Shown: positions 44,336-52,328 of the stretch, in pieces
Layout: each line of letters opens with the position of its first letter
Numbering within the stretch: position 1 is the stretch's first letter
NCBI RefSeq assembly: GCF_022429565.1
Contig: NZ_CP092487.1
Span: forward strand, 1,754,001 to 1,818,000
Length of the DNA stretch: 64,000 nucleotides
Direction: 5' to 3'
DNA from: Lutibacter sp. A64
Lineage (GTDB): Bacteria; Bacteroidota; Bacteroidia; Flavobacteriales; Flavobacteriaceae
Program-made: the position numbers and the translations under genes
Notes under the pieces: generated by a model
Databases searched by the model: none
Seen by the model: the letters and a program-made list of their open reading frames with translations, nothing else
Told to the model about the DNA's origin: nothing

Positions 44336-45196
44336 ATGACACTCGAAAAAACAAAAAAAATCTCTAGCGGTTATTTTATGCTACTGCTGTTAGTTATACT
44401 TGTTACCTTATTTGTAATAGGTATCTTACAAAGCAACCCCTATTTTATAATTTCTTCAATTCTTTTAATAATTGCAATTATTCCAGGGTTTATACTTGTA
44501 AATCCAAATACATCAAAAGTATTATTGCTCTTTGGTAAATACATTGGCACTATTAAAGAAAATGGTTTTTTTTGGGCAAATCCATTATACAAACAAAGAA
44601 CCATCTCTTTAAGAGCCAGTAATTTTGATAGCGAACGTGTTAAAGTAAATGATAAACTTGGAAACCCAATTATGATTAGTACCATTGCTGTTTGGAAAGT
44701 AAAAGACACTTATAAAGCCGCATTTGAAGTTGATAATTATGAAAATTTTGTGCGCGTACAATCTGATGCTGCAGTAAGAAAATTAGCAAGTTTATACCCA
44801 TATGATAATTTTGAAGATGATGGAAAAACTGAAGAAATTACTTTAAGAGCAAGTGTAAATGAAGTTAGTGAAGCTTTAGAAAAAGAACTTTCTGAACGTT
44901 TAAACATGGCTGGAATAGAAGTTTTAGAAGCACGAATTGGTTATTTAGCCTATGCGCAAGAAATTGCAAGTGCCATGTTAAAACGCCAACAAGCAACTGC
45001 AATTATTTCAGCTAGACATAAAATTGTTGAAGGTGCAGTTAGCATGGTAGAAATGGCTTTAGATAAATTAAATGAAAATAAAATTGTTGAATTAGATGAA
45101 GAAAGAAAGGCTGCCATGGTAAGTAATTTAATGGTTGTACTTTGCTCAGACAAAGACACTACTCCTATTGTAAATACAGGAACTTTAAACCATTAA
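44336..45196 (+). CDS. SPFH/Band 7 domain membrane protein
   Basis: 286 residues with two N-terminal membrane segments (about 14-35 and 37-55), then the SPFH domain: VLLLFGKYIGTIKENGFFWANPL, VKVNDKLGNPIMISTIAVWKV and DAAVRKLASLYPYDNF. The C-terminal helix LNMAGIEVLEARIGYLAYAQEIASAMLKRQQA is typical of stomatin/HflK relatives. It likely forms ring or microdomain assemblies at the membrane; role unknown. Confidence 0.88.
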   Translation: MTLEKTKKISSGYFMLLLLVILVTLFVIGILQSNPYFIISSILLIIAIIPGFILVNPNTSKVLLLFGKYIGTIKENGFFWANPLYKQRTISLRASNFDSERVKVNDKLGNPIMISTIAVWKVKDTYKAAFEVDNYENFVRVQSDAAVRKLASLYPYDNFEDDGKTEEITLRASVNEVSEALEKELSERLNMAGIEVLEARIGYLAYAQEIASAMLKRQQATAIISARHKIVEGAVSMVEMALDKLNENKIVELDEERKAAMVSNLMVVLCSDKDTTPIVNTGTLNH

Positions 45197-45284
45197 AACA
45201 AGTACTACAAAAATAGATTTTGATTAAAATTTTTAAATTTATTTCAGTACCTTAAAAACTTGAAATCCTAAATTAATTTAAAGT

Positions 45285-45797
45285 ATGAAAGTCTTTACCG
45301 AAAAACAAAAATTCAATCAATCCTTCGTCTATATAGGAATATCTCTCTGTCTAATAATTGTTGTTGCTTCAATAATATACGAATGGAAAAGATTTGCTAA
45401 TGAAAGCCTAGGAGAGCAAATTGCAGCAATTATGGGACTCATAATTATACTTTTAGTAATTGTACTTTTCACTTTACTTAAACTAGAAACCAAAATTGAT
45501 GAATATGGCATTAAGTATAAATTTTACCCTTTTCACCGCTCTTTTAAATACATACCATGGTCTTCTATTTCAAAATGCTACATAAGAGAATACAGCCCTA
45601 TTTTAGAATATGGCGGTTGGGGATTAAAGAGTAGTTTTAAAAAAAATATAGGGAATTCTTATACAACAAGAGGTTCTATTGGTTTACAATTAGTACTTAA
45701 AAATGGAAAAAAAATACTTATCGGAACTCAAAAAAAAGAAGAATTAGAACGCGCTTTAACTGTATATAAACATAAATTAGAAACTAATGACTTATAA
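45285..45797 (+). CDS. Membrane protein with two N-terminal TM segments and a PH-like domain (DUF6141-like)
   Basis: 170 residues. Two hydrophobic stretches (about 13-32 and 44-63) are followed by a soluble beta-rich part with KIDEYGIKYKFYPFHRSFKYIPWSSISKCYIREYSPILEYGGWG, like bacterial PH-domain/YdbT-type membrane proteins. Function not known. The last 11 bp overlap the start of the next hydrolase gene, suggesting co-translation. Confidence 0.7.
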   Translation: MKVFTEKQKFNQSFVYIGISLCLIIVVASIIYEWKRFANESLGEQIAAIMGLIIILLVIVLFTLLKLETKIDEYGIKYKFYPFHRSFKYIPWSSISKCYIREYSPILEYGGWGLKSSFKKNIGNSYTTRGSIGLQLVLKNGKKILIGTQKKEELERALTVYKHKLETNDL

Positions 45798-46734
45798 AAT
45801 TACAACATTTTTAATCTTTTTCATCTCTGTTTTAACAGTTGCGCAAGAAAAAAACTACACAGAATTAGAAGTTAGCATACCTACTAACTCTGTAACAATT
45901 AATGGCACATTACTAACACCAAACACTTCAGAAAAAAAACCTCTGGTGATAATAATTCCAGGATCTGGACCAACAGATAGAGATGGCAACAATGCAATGA
46001 TGAAAAATAATTCATTAAAATTTTTAGCAGAAGCATTAACCGCAAAAAGTATTGCAACGTATAGATATGATAAAAGTGCACTTTCTTATACAAAAGAAGA
46101 AATAGAAAAAATAGACACTCTAACTTTTGATACTTTTATTTATGAAGCTAAAAGAGTAATAGATTATTTTAAAAACACTGAAATGTATTCAAAAATAATA
46201 GTTGCTGGCCATAGCCAAGGAAGTTTAGTTGGCATGATAGCTTCACAAAATAAAGTTGACGGATTTATCTCTATAGAAGGTGCTGGAAGAAGCATTGATG
46301 AAGTTTTAGTAGAGCAAATAGAGTTACAAGCTCCCTTTTTAAAAGATGAAACTCAAAAAATTGTAATTGAACTAAAAAAAGGCAATACTGTTGACAAATT
46401 TAACCCTATGTTAATTTCACTTTTCAACAAACAAATACAACCTTTTTTAATGTCTTGGATGCAATACAATCCACAAGAAGAAATAGCAAAATTAGCTATT
46501 CCAATATTAATAATTAATGGTTCTAAAGACATACAAGTAAAAATTGTAGATGCAGAACTATTACACAAGGCTGCTCCAAAATCTGAATTATTTATTGTTG
46601 AAAATATGAACCATATTTTTAAAGAAATAAAAGGAGATTTAAATGAAAATATGCAATCTTATAACGATTCTAAATTACCAATTATGCTAAATTTTTCAGA
46701 TAAAATAAGCACCTTTGCAAAAGATTTAAAATAA
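45787..46734 (+). CDS. Alpha/beta hydrolase, secreted
   Basis: 315 residues with a short signal peptide (ITTFLIFFISVLTVAQE). Oxyanion-loop motif IIPGSGPTDRDGNN, the nucleophile in VAGHSQGSLVGMIAS, Asp in ILIINGSKDIQVK and His in VENMNHIFKE make up the hydrolase triad. The fold is of the S9/BAAT-like esterase type. Substrate unknown. Confidence 0.88.
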   Translation: MTYKITTFLIFFISVLTVAQEKNYTELEVSIPTNSVTINGTLLTPNTSEKKPLVIIIPGSGPTDRDGNNAMMKNNSLKFLAEALTAKSIATYRYDKSALSYTKEEIEKIDTLTFDTFIYEAKRVIDYFKNTEMYSKIIVAGHSQGSLVGMIASQNKVDGFISIEGAGRSIDEVLVEQIELQAPFLKDETQKIVIELKKGNTVDKFNPMLISLFNKQIQPFLMSWMQYNPQEEIAKLAIPILIINGSKDIQVKIVDAELLHKAAPKSELFIVENMNHIFKEIKGDLNENMQSYNDSKLPIMLNFSDKISTFAKDLK

Positions 46735-46737
46735 ATT

Positions 46738-46914
46738 ATGTCTAAGAAAAAAGCATTTGCGCTAAGAATAAATGAAGATATACTCAAAGCAATTGAAAAA
46801 TGGGCAGCAGATGAATTTCGTTCTACAAACGGACAGCTAGAATGGATGTTAAATAAATGCCTAAAAGACGCTAAACGAATTCCGAAAAACAATAATAACA
46901 AAAATAATGTATAA
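46738..46914 (+). CDS. Arc-family ribbon-helix-helix DNA-binding protein
   Basis: A 58-residue protein, MSKKKAFALRINEDILKAIEKWAADEFRSTNGQLEWMLNK..., with the Arc/CopG ribbon-helix-helix form (short basic strand, then two helices) and a Lys/Asn-rich tail. It starts 3 bp after the hydrolase stop and overlaps the next gene by 8 bp (46907-46914), so it is part of an operon. This class of very short Arc-like protein occurs beside various genes in flavobacteria; its targets are unknown. Confidence 0.82.
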   Translation: MSKKKAFALRINEDILKAIEKWAADEFRSTNGQLEWMLNKCLKDAKRIPKNNNNKNNV

Positions 46915-47827
46915 AATTACAGTCACAAAAAACGAAAACCCACTTCTAAATGAAGTTATAGTCTCTAACAAAGCTCTTAATTTTGAAAGTAGTATTTTTC
47001 CTAATTTAGGCGCTTCATTACAAAAATTAAATTGTAATAATATTGAATTAATAGATGGAATTTCACCTGATTCTAACGGATTAGAAACCTATAAAAGCAA
47101 ATATAATTCAGCAATATTATTTCCATTTCCAAATAGAATTACAAATGGAACTTATCAATTTGAAAATAAAAATTACAGCCTAGAAATCAATGAAATCGCT
47201 CTAAACAATAGACTACACGGTTTAGTATTTAACCAAAGTTTTAGCATAAAAGAACAAATTGTTACTGAAAAAAACGCTAAAATAGTCTTCAACTATAAGT
47301 ACAACGGAGATATTGCTGGCTTTCCATTTCCATATAATTTAGAACTTACATACACATTTACAAAAGACAATGTAAACCTAAATTTTGAAGTATTAAACGA
47401 AGGAAAAACAGCCTTTCCGTTTGGTTTTGGGTGGCACCCATATTTTAAAGTTTCTAATTTAAAAGAAAGCACATTAGATTTTGAAGCAAAAACTCAATAT
47501 TTAGTGGATAAAAATATGATTCCAACAGATGAAACACCTCTAAAATTTGAAACTCCACTACTTATTGAAGATACATTTTTGGACGACTGTTTTATTACAG
47601 AAAAATCTAGCACTTCATTAAAAACAGACGCATACAATATAGCTATAGATTTCTCATCAAAGAAACCAACTAGTTTTTTACAAGTATATACACCAGATAC
47701 TAGAGATTGTATTGCCATTGAACCAATGACTTGCGCTCCAAATAGTTTTAACAATAAAAATGGCTTACTTACTTTAGAAGCTGATCAAAAATATACTTGG
47801 ACAGTAGATTTAAACTATTCTATTTAA
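46907..47827 (+). CDS. Aldose 1-epimerase family protein
   Basis: 306 residues of the galactose-mutarotase fold. FGFGWHPYFKV carries a catalytic histidine, NRLHGLVFNQ an additional one, and SFLQVYTPDTRDCIAIEPMTCAPNSFNN the family's C-terminal catalytic Glu region. It would interconvert the anomers of a hexose or a related sugar. It overlaps the Arc-like gene. Confidence 0.9.
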   Translation: MYKITVTKNENPLLNEVIVSNKALNFESSIFPNLGASLQKLNCNNIELIDGISPDSNGLETYKSKYNSAILFPFPNRITNGTYQFENKNYSLEINEIALNNRLHGLVFNQSFSIKEQIVTEKNAKIVFNYKYNGDIAGFPFPYNLELTYTFTKDNVNLNFEVLNEGKTAFPFGFGWHPYFKVSNLKESTLDFEAKTQYLVDKNMIPTDETPLKFETPLLIEDTFLDDCFITEKSSTSLKTDAYNIAIDFSSKKPTSFLQVYTPDTRDCIAIEPMTCAPNSFNNKNGLLTLEADQKYTWTVDLNYSI

Positions 47828-47881
47828 ATAAACATCTTCTCAAATATAACTATTAAAATTGTTAAAATAATATTTTTCAAA

Positions 47882-47908
47882 CCTAACAGGTTTTAAAAGC
47901 CTGTTAGG
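47882..47908. terminator. Hairpin between convergent epimerase and exchanger genes
   Basis: CCTAACAGG (47882-47890) and CCTGTTAGG (47900-47908) form a perfect 9-bp stem with a 9-nt loop. It sits between convergent genes; T-tracts are weak on both strands, so termination is likely but not certain. Confidence 0.65.
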
Positions 47909-47929
47909 CTTAACAACTTAACTAAGTAA

Positions 47930-48865
47930 TTAAGCTATCATTTTATAAATAAAACCGCCATATAAAGCAATTAAGATAAGACCTTCTTTCCAACTCAATT
48001 TCATTTTTACAGGTGCAAAAACCAATGGAAGTACTAAAAGTGACACACCAAGCATCCAATAAATATCGCTAGTTAACAAACCTTGATCTTTTACGGTAAC
48101 TGGAGTAATTATAGAAGTTATTCCTAAAACAGCTAAAATATTAAACACATTAGAACCAATTAAATTTCCTAAAGAAATTGCTTTTTCCTTTTTTAGTATA
48201 GCAATAACTGAAGCAGCTAATTCAGGTATACTTGTACCAACCGAAACAATTGTAACACCAATAACACGCTCACTAACATTAAATTTAGTTGCTAAACCAA
48301 CAGCACCATCAATTAACAATTCTGAGCCTCCCCAAAGTGCAACACCACCAATTACTAAAAATAACACATCTTTGTAAAGCGGCAATTCCTCATTATCATC
48401 TGGTAAATCTTCAATAACAGCAGGTTTTTGAAATTTTAATAAATAAAATAAAAAAACTACAAGCATTAAAAATAATATAATTCCTTCATATCTTACCAAA
48501 ACACCATCAAAAGCTATAAAGCCATAAAGTAATAATGAAGAAAGCATCATTACAGGCCAATCTGTTTTATAAAAACTTTTTTCAACACTAATTGTTGAAA
48601 TTAAAATAGTGATTGCTAAAACCAATCCTAAATTTGCAATATTAGAACCAATAACATTTCCAAGTGCTAAATCTGCGTAACCATCTAAAGCCGATTTTAC
48701 ACTCACAATTAACTCTGGAGCAGAAGTTGCAAAGGAAACTACCGTCATACCAATTACAATCTTTGGTATTTCTAAACGTAAAGAAAACCCAACTGCAGCT
48801 TTTAACAACCAATTTCCTCCCAATATTAATATCACCAATCCAACAACAATAAACAGTAAATTCAT
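47930..48865 (-). CDS. Calcium/sodium antiporter (CaCA family, YrbG type)
   Basis: 311 residues from the ATG at 48865 (MNLLFIVVGL). About ten membrane segments and two inverted alpha-repeats are seen: GMTVVSFATSAPELIVSVKSAL...GNVIGSNIANLGLVL and GVTIVSVGTSIPELAASVIAILK...GNLIGSNVFNILAVLG. These are the ion-binding motifs of K+-independent Na+/Ca2+ exchangers. A TTG start at 48883 would overlap the promoter box and is rejected. Confidence 0.92.
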   Translation of the reverse strand: MNLLFIVVGLVILILGGNWLLKAAVGFSLRLEIPKIVIGMTVVSFATSAPELIVSVKSALDGYADLALGNVIGSNIANLGLVLAITILISTISVEKSFYKTDWPVMMLSSLLLYGFIAFDGVLVRYEGIILFLMLVVFLFYLLKFQKPAVIEDLPDDNEELPLYKDVLFLVIGGVALWGGSELLIDGAVGLATKFNVSERVIGVTIVSVGTSIPELAASVIAILKKEKAISLGNLIGSNVFNILAVLGITSIITPVTVKDQGLLTSDIYWMLGVSLLVLPLVFAPVKMKLSWKEGLILIALYGGFIYKMIA

Positions 48866-48880
48866 AAAAAATATTTTGTG

Positions 48881-48888
48881 CAAATATA
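48881..48888 (-). promoter_or_regulatory. -7 box of the exchanger gene promoter
   Basis: On the minus strand 48888-48881 reads TATATTTG. It is 15 bp before the ATG at 48865, which gives a short leader and fixes the start codon. Confidence 0.6.
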
Positions 48889-48950
48889 ACAGAAATAAAA
48901 TCGTAAAGAATGAAGTTTTAAAATTTGAACAACTTAAAATTTAGTTAAAT

Positions 48951-48994
48951 AACTATTTATTTAGTTGTACAACTAAATAAATAGTTTATATTTG
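48951..48994 (+). promoter_or_regulatory. blaI-like operator (36-bp perfect palindrome) and promoter -7 box
   Basis: Bases 48951-48986 form an uninterrupted 36-bp palindrome centred on TTAGTTGTACAACTAA. TATATTTG at 48987-48994, directly beyond it, is the -7 box of the blaI-like gene at 49014. BlaI/MecI repressors bind palindromes of this kind as dimers, so the operator would cover the -33 region and make the pair self-regulated. Confidence 0.82.
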
Positions 48995-49013
48995 ACTTAT
49001 AATTTCAAAAAAT

Positions 49014-49373
49014 ATGGAAAAACTCACCAATAAAGAAGAAGAAATAATGCAGGTTTTGTGGAAGTTAAAAAAAGCTTTTGTTAAAGAAGTTGTTGCCGAA
49101 TTACCTAAACCTAAACCACATTACAACACCGTTTCTACAGTTATTAGAAAAATGGAGGATAAAGGTTTTATAAAACATGAAGCTTTTGGAAATACGCACC
49201 GCTACTATCCTATAATTTCAAAAGAAGACTACAGAAAAGGCTACTTTTCAAATGCTATTCAAAATTATTTTGAAAATTCTTATAAAAATGTGGTATCATT
49301 TTTTGCAAAAGAAGAAAAAATTAGCACGGATGAATTGCGAGAAATTATTAAACTAATTGAAAACAAAAAATAA
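49014..49373 (+). CDS. BlaI/MecI/CopY family repressor
   Basis: 119 residues: MEKLTNKEEEIMQVLWKLKKAFVKEVVAELPKPKPHYNTVSTVIRKMEDKGFIKHEAFGNTHRYYPIISKEDY is the winged-helix domain of the family, and the C-terminal 45 residues are the dimer and cleavage region. It is predicted to bind the 36-bp palindrome just upstream and to be inactivated by the M56 peptidase encoded next. Confidence 0.92.
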   Translation: MEKLTNKEEEIMQVLWKLKKAFVKEVVAELPKPKPHYNTVSTVIRKMEDKGFIKHEAFGNTHRYYPIISKEDYRKGYFSNAIQNYFENSYKNVVSFFAKEEKISTDELREIIKLIENKK

Positions 49374-51316
49374 TGGAATTTTTACTTAAAGCAAGCGGAT
49401 TAATAACCACTCTATTTCTATTTTATATTGTATTTTTAAAAAATGATACTTTTTATAAATCAATTCGTCATTATTTTTTGTTAGGACTTTTATGCTCTTT
49501 AGCAATTCCTTTTATAGAAATTCCAATCTATGTAGAACAAGCTATCAATAATTTTAACACAACAAACATAGCTACTACAGTAAATATTGTAAATTCTCCA
49601 GAAGAAGAAAGTTTTAATTGGTTATTAATAACTCCAATTATTTATGCAATTGGAGTATTATTTTTTAGCATCAAATTTATAATTCAAATAGTTTCATTAC
49701 TTTATTTAATTTATAAGAATGAAGTTTCTAAACAAAATAATTTCTATTATGTAAAAACTGAAAGAGACATTAGCCCTTTTTCTTTTTTCAACTATATTGT
49801 TTACAATCCAACTAGTTACAATCAACAAGAATTAGAACAAATTATCAACCATGAAAAAGTTCATGTAAATCAACTACACAGCTTAGACACCATTTTAACG
49901 CATTTAGTTGTAATACTTTTATGGTTCAATCCATTTGCATGGCTTTATAAAAAAATTGTATTACAAAACTTAGAATTTTTAGCAGACAAGCAAGCTATTC
50001 AGACCTCAAAAAACATAGAACTTTACCAACATACACTTCTTAAAACAAGTGGAAATACTTATTACACAGCCTTAACCAATAATTTTTACAATTCATTAAT
50101 AAAAAAACGCATTATGATGTTACATAAAACACCTTCAAAAAAATTAAACCAATGGAAATATGCATTGTTAATTCCGGTAATAATTGCATTTATTGCTACA
50201 TTTAATACTAAAACCGTAGCGCAAGAGAAAAAACTAACAGAAATTGAAAATATAGATAAACTGGAAGTAAAATTAAAATTAGATAAAGATACTGACAGTA
50301 AAACATTAAAAGAAGAAGCTTCTTTTTTCAAAAAAGAATTTGATGCTGATATTTCTTTTAAAAGCATAAAACGAAATAAAGAAAATGAAATTACTTCTAT
50401 TAAAATAACTTCAAAATACAAATCTAATTCTACAGTTTTTGTAAGAAAAAGCGACAAGCCTATTTCTCCTATAATTATAACTTATAATTCAGAAATTGAT
50501 AAAATAAATATTGGAGATGCCAGTAATGAAGATCCAGAAAGTGCTTACTCAAAAAACAAAAGAATTCATGAGAAACACAAAAAGATTCATGAGAAAATTA
50601 AAATATCAAATAACTTAAACACTTCAAAAATAAATAGCGACACTTTAATAGTTGAGAATAATAAATTTATAATAAATAAAATTGATGATAATAATATAGA
50701 GGTTGAAGTAACTGAAACAGAAGATTCAGATAAAAAAAATACAATAAAAGTTACTAATACAATCTTTATTTCTGATGAAGGTGAAGAAACTAAAATTGAT
50801 CTGGATAAAATTAATGCTAGTGAAAATACTTATATTATTGAAAGTGATGATGCAAAAGGACATAAAATTAAAACCTACACTATCAATAACGAAAGCTCAA
50901 TAATTAATGAAAAAGAAAAACCAAAAGTATTTGTTAATGGTAAAGAAACTTCTTATGAAAATATTGAAAAAATATCACCAGACAATATCAAATCAATTTC
51001 TGTTCTAAAAGATGATTCTGCAATTAAAAAGTATGGTGAAAAAGCTAAAAACGGAGTGATAGAAATAACAACAAAAGAAAATTACAGAGTTCTAATTAAT
51101 ACTGATGAAAAAGAAATTTCAACAAATTTAAATAGAATTGCTGATGATAATAAACCATTGGTATTAGTTAACGGCAAAGAAATATCTACAGAAGAAATGA
51201 AAGATCTAGATCCAGATACAATTAAATCTATGAATGTTATTAAAAATGTAAATGCCACTAAAAAATATGGTGAGAGAGGTGAAAATGGAGTTATAGAAAT
51301 AACATTAAAAGAATAA
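49373..51316 (+). CDS. BlaR1-like M56 metallopeptidase with TonB-plug-like repeats
   Basis: 647 residues; start overlaps the blaI-like stop by 1 bp (TAATG). The N-terminus has four membrane segments, and the zinc motif INHEKVHVNQLH (HExxH, about 160) with EFLADKQAI as the third ligand lies between TM3 and TM4. The C-terminal third is extracytoplasmic and has two plug-like repeats: VNGKETSYENIEKISPDNIKSISVLKDDSAIKKYGEKAKNGVIEI and VNGKEISTEEMKDLDPDTIKSMNVIKNVNATKKYGERGENGVIEI. There is no penicillin-binding domain, so the signal sensed is unlikely to be a beta-lactam. The middle region is Lys/Glu-rich. Confidence 0.88.
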   Translation: MEFLLKASGLITTLFLFYIVFLKNDTFYKSIRHYFLLGLLCSLAIPFIEIPIYVEQAINNFNTTNIATTVNIVNSPEEESFNWLLITPIIYAIGVLFFSIKFIIQIVSLLYLIYKNEVSKQNNFYYVKTERDISPFSFFNYIVYNPTSYNQQELEQIINHEKVHVNQLHSLDTILTHLVVILLWFNPFAWLYKKIVLQNLEFLADKQAIQTSKNIELYQHTLLKTSGNTYYTALTNNFYNSLIKKRIMMLHKTPSKKLNQWKYALLIPVIIAFIATFNTKTVAQEKKLTEIENIDKLEVKLKLDKDTDSKTLKEEASFFKKEFDADISFKSIKRNKENEITSIKITSKYKSNSTVFVRKSDKPISPIIITYNSEIDKINIGDASNEDPESAYSKNKRIHEKHKKIHEKIKISNNLNTSKINSDTLIVENNKFIINKIDDNNIEVEVTETEDSDKKNTIKVTNTIFISDEGEETKIDLDKINASENTYIIESDDAKGHKIKTYTINNESSIINEKEKPKVFVNGKETSYENIEKISPDNIKSISVLKDDSAIKKYGEKAKNGVIEITTKENYRVLINTDEKEISTNLNRIADDNKPLVLVNGKEISTEEMKDLDPDTIKSMNVIKNVNATKKYGERGENGVIEITLKE

Positions 51317-51336
51317 TAATTAAATAAAATTTTATC

Positions 51337-51371
51337 AACCTCTTTTTTAAATTAAAAAAGAGGTTTTTTTT
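51337..51371 (+). terminator. Intrinsic terminator of the blaI-blaR1-like operon
   Basis: AACCTCTTTTTTAA (51337-51350) pairs with TTAAAAAAGAGGTT (51352-51365), followed by eight T. Confidence 0.85.
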
Positions 51372-51848
51372 ATTCAAAAAAATGCAAATTATATTTTATA
51401 CTACTTTTAAACATAAAAACTCCTTAACATTTTAAAAAAGCGTAAAAAACACCCTTTAAATACTTACATATTTTAAATAAAAAAATTAATTTAATTACAC
51501 TTAACAACTTAGTTATAGTATTAAAATAAAAACAATAAATTAAAAGTATTTTTTAATTGATAAATGAAAGGTAATCATATAAATAGCAATTAAAATTATT
51601 GCAAATAGCTTTTAATTCTTCATATCTTCTTTTAAGAATTAATTCAAATACTATTTATTAACCTTTAAAACTAACCCATATGTTATCAATTTTCGCATTT
51701 CTTACAACGTTAATACTAACAATTATTAACTATTTATTAAACTTATAAAACACTAATTACACCAATGTATTTAATAGCATTTGTTTAAAATAAGCTAAGA
51801 AACTTTCCCACACTTCTGTGGGATTTGTTTTTTATGTACATTTACAAT
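51372..51848. other. Intergenic region with an orphan terminator
   Basis: Nearly 480 bp with no long reading frame. A 22-codon hydrophobic frame (51680-51748, MLSIFAFLTTLILTIINYLL...) is present but unsupported by context. A clear terminator-like hairpin lies at 51806-51834 although no gene ends upstream of it after 51371, which hints at a small RNA. Confidence 0.5.
51806..51834 (+). terminator. Terminator-like hairpin without an obvious upstream gene
   Basis: TCCCACA (51806-51812) and TGTGGGA (51817-51823) form a 7-bp stem with a CTTC loop, then TTTGTTTTTTT. It lies 15 bp before a small gene on the same strand. Confidence 0.7.
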
Positions 51849-51998
51849 ATGAAAAAACAACTCTTTAAATTTGTTGCAAAAATCAATAAAATTGTATTGC
51901 CAAGCCTTGCTAAAACAGGTCTAGATGTGGCAAAAGCAAAGAAATGGCAGTTAGCAATTATTGGTTGGAGATATTTTGTTACAAAAAATAGTTTGTAA
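51849..51998 (+). CDS. Small conserved flavobacterial protein (49 residues)
   Basis: ATG at 51849, product MKKQLFKFVAKINKIVLPSL...KKWQLAIIGWRYFVTKNSL. It is basic, with one amphipathic N-terminal helix and a second hydrophobic-aromatic helix. Similar very short proteins occur in many Flavobacteriaceae and are often labelled SsrA-binding protein by database transfer, but this product is far too short to be SmpB. Function unknown. It precedes the tRNA-Arg promoter. Confidence 0.65.
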   Translation: MKKQLFKFVAKINKIVLPSLAKTGLDVAKAKKWQLAIIGWRYFVTKNSL

Positions 51999-52021
51999 AT
52001 AATTAAAAAGTATTATATTTG
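51992..52021 (+). promoter_or_regulatory. tRNA-Arg promoter
   Basis: A -33 box TTTG (51992-51995) and a -7 box TATATTTG (52014-52021) are separated by 18 bp, which matches the Bacteroidota promoter layout. The -33 box overlaps the end of the small gene. The tRNA begins 12 bp after the -7 box. Confidence 0.75.
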
Positions 52022-52033
52022 CACCCGCAAAAC

Positions 52034-52107
52034 GGCCTCGTGGCGCAACTGAATAGCGCATCTGATTACGGCTCAGAAGGTTACAGGTTTGAATCCTGTC
52101 GAGGTCA
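52034..52107 (+). tRNA. tRNA-Arg (anticodon ACG)
   Basis: Acceptor GGCCTCG (52034-52040) pairs with CGAGGTC (52100-52106), with one G-T wobble, followed by discriminator A. Anticodon arm TCTGA-TTACGGC-TCAGA gives anticodon ACG for CGN arginine codons. T arm ACAGGTTTGAATCCTGT. The CCA is not encoded. An integrase gene lies just downstream, so the 3' end is the likely attachment site. Confidence 0.96.
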
Positions 52108-52131
52108 CTAAAGCTTAGTGCTTTTAACCCT

Positions 52132-52167
52132 AAATCCTTGTAAATCTTATGGTTTACAAGGATTTTT
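52132..52167 (+). terminator. Intrinsic terminator after tRNA-Arg
   Basis: AAATCCTTGTAAA (52132-52144) pairs with TTTACAAGGATTT (52153-52165) with an 8-nt loop, followed by T-rich DNA. Confidence 0.85.
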
Positions 52168-52210
52168 TATTTTTTGAACAACATATAATTTGATTTAATT
52201 TCATATATTT

Positions 52211-52258
52211 GGTCAACAAATCGGTCAACAAAATATTATGCGGTCAACATTGTTGACC
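52211..52258. repeat. GGTCAACA iterons, likely recombinase or accessory-factor sites
   Basis: GGTCAACA occurs at 52211-52218, 52223-52230 and 52242-52249, and its complement TGTTGACC at 52251-52258, giving a 17-bp palindrome at 52242-52258. The cluster is between the tRNA and the integrase gene, where arm-type integrase sites or regulator sites are expected. Confidence 0.65.
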
Positions 52259-52328
52259 AGATGACCAAAACCATAGTTGATTTGACTTTCGTCTTAAACA
52301 AAGTATAACTTTAAAAAAGACAACAACT

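Noticed and set aside
49373-51316. Beta-lactam sensor BlaR1/MecR1 and a resistance operon
   Set aside because: The M56 protease domain is present but there is no penicillin-binding domain and no beta-lactamase gene nearby.
51849-51998. SmpB (SsrA-binding protein)
   Set aside because: At 49 residues it is far too short and lacks SmpB motifs, although databases often carry that label for such proteins.
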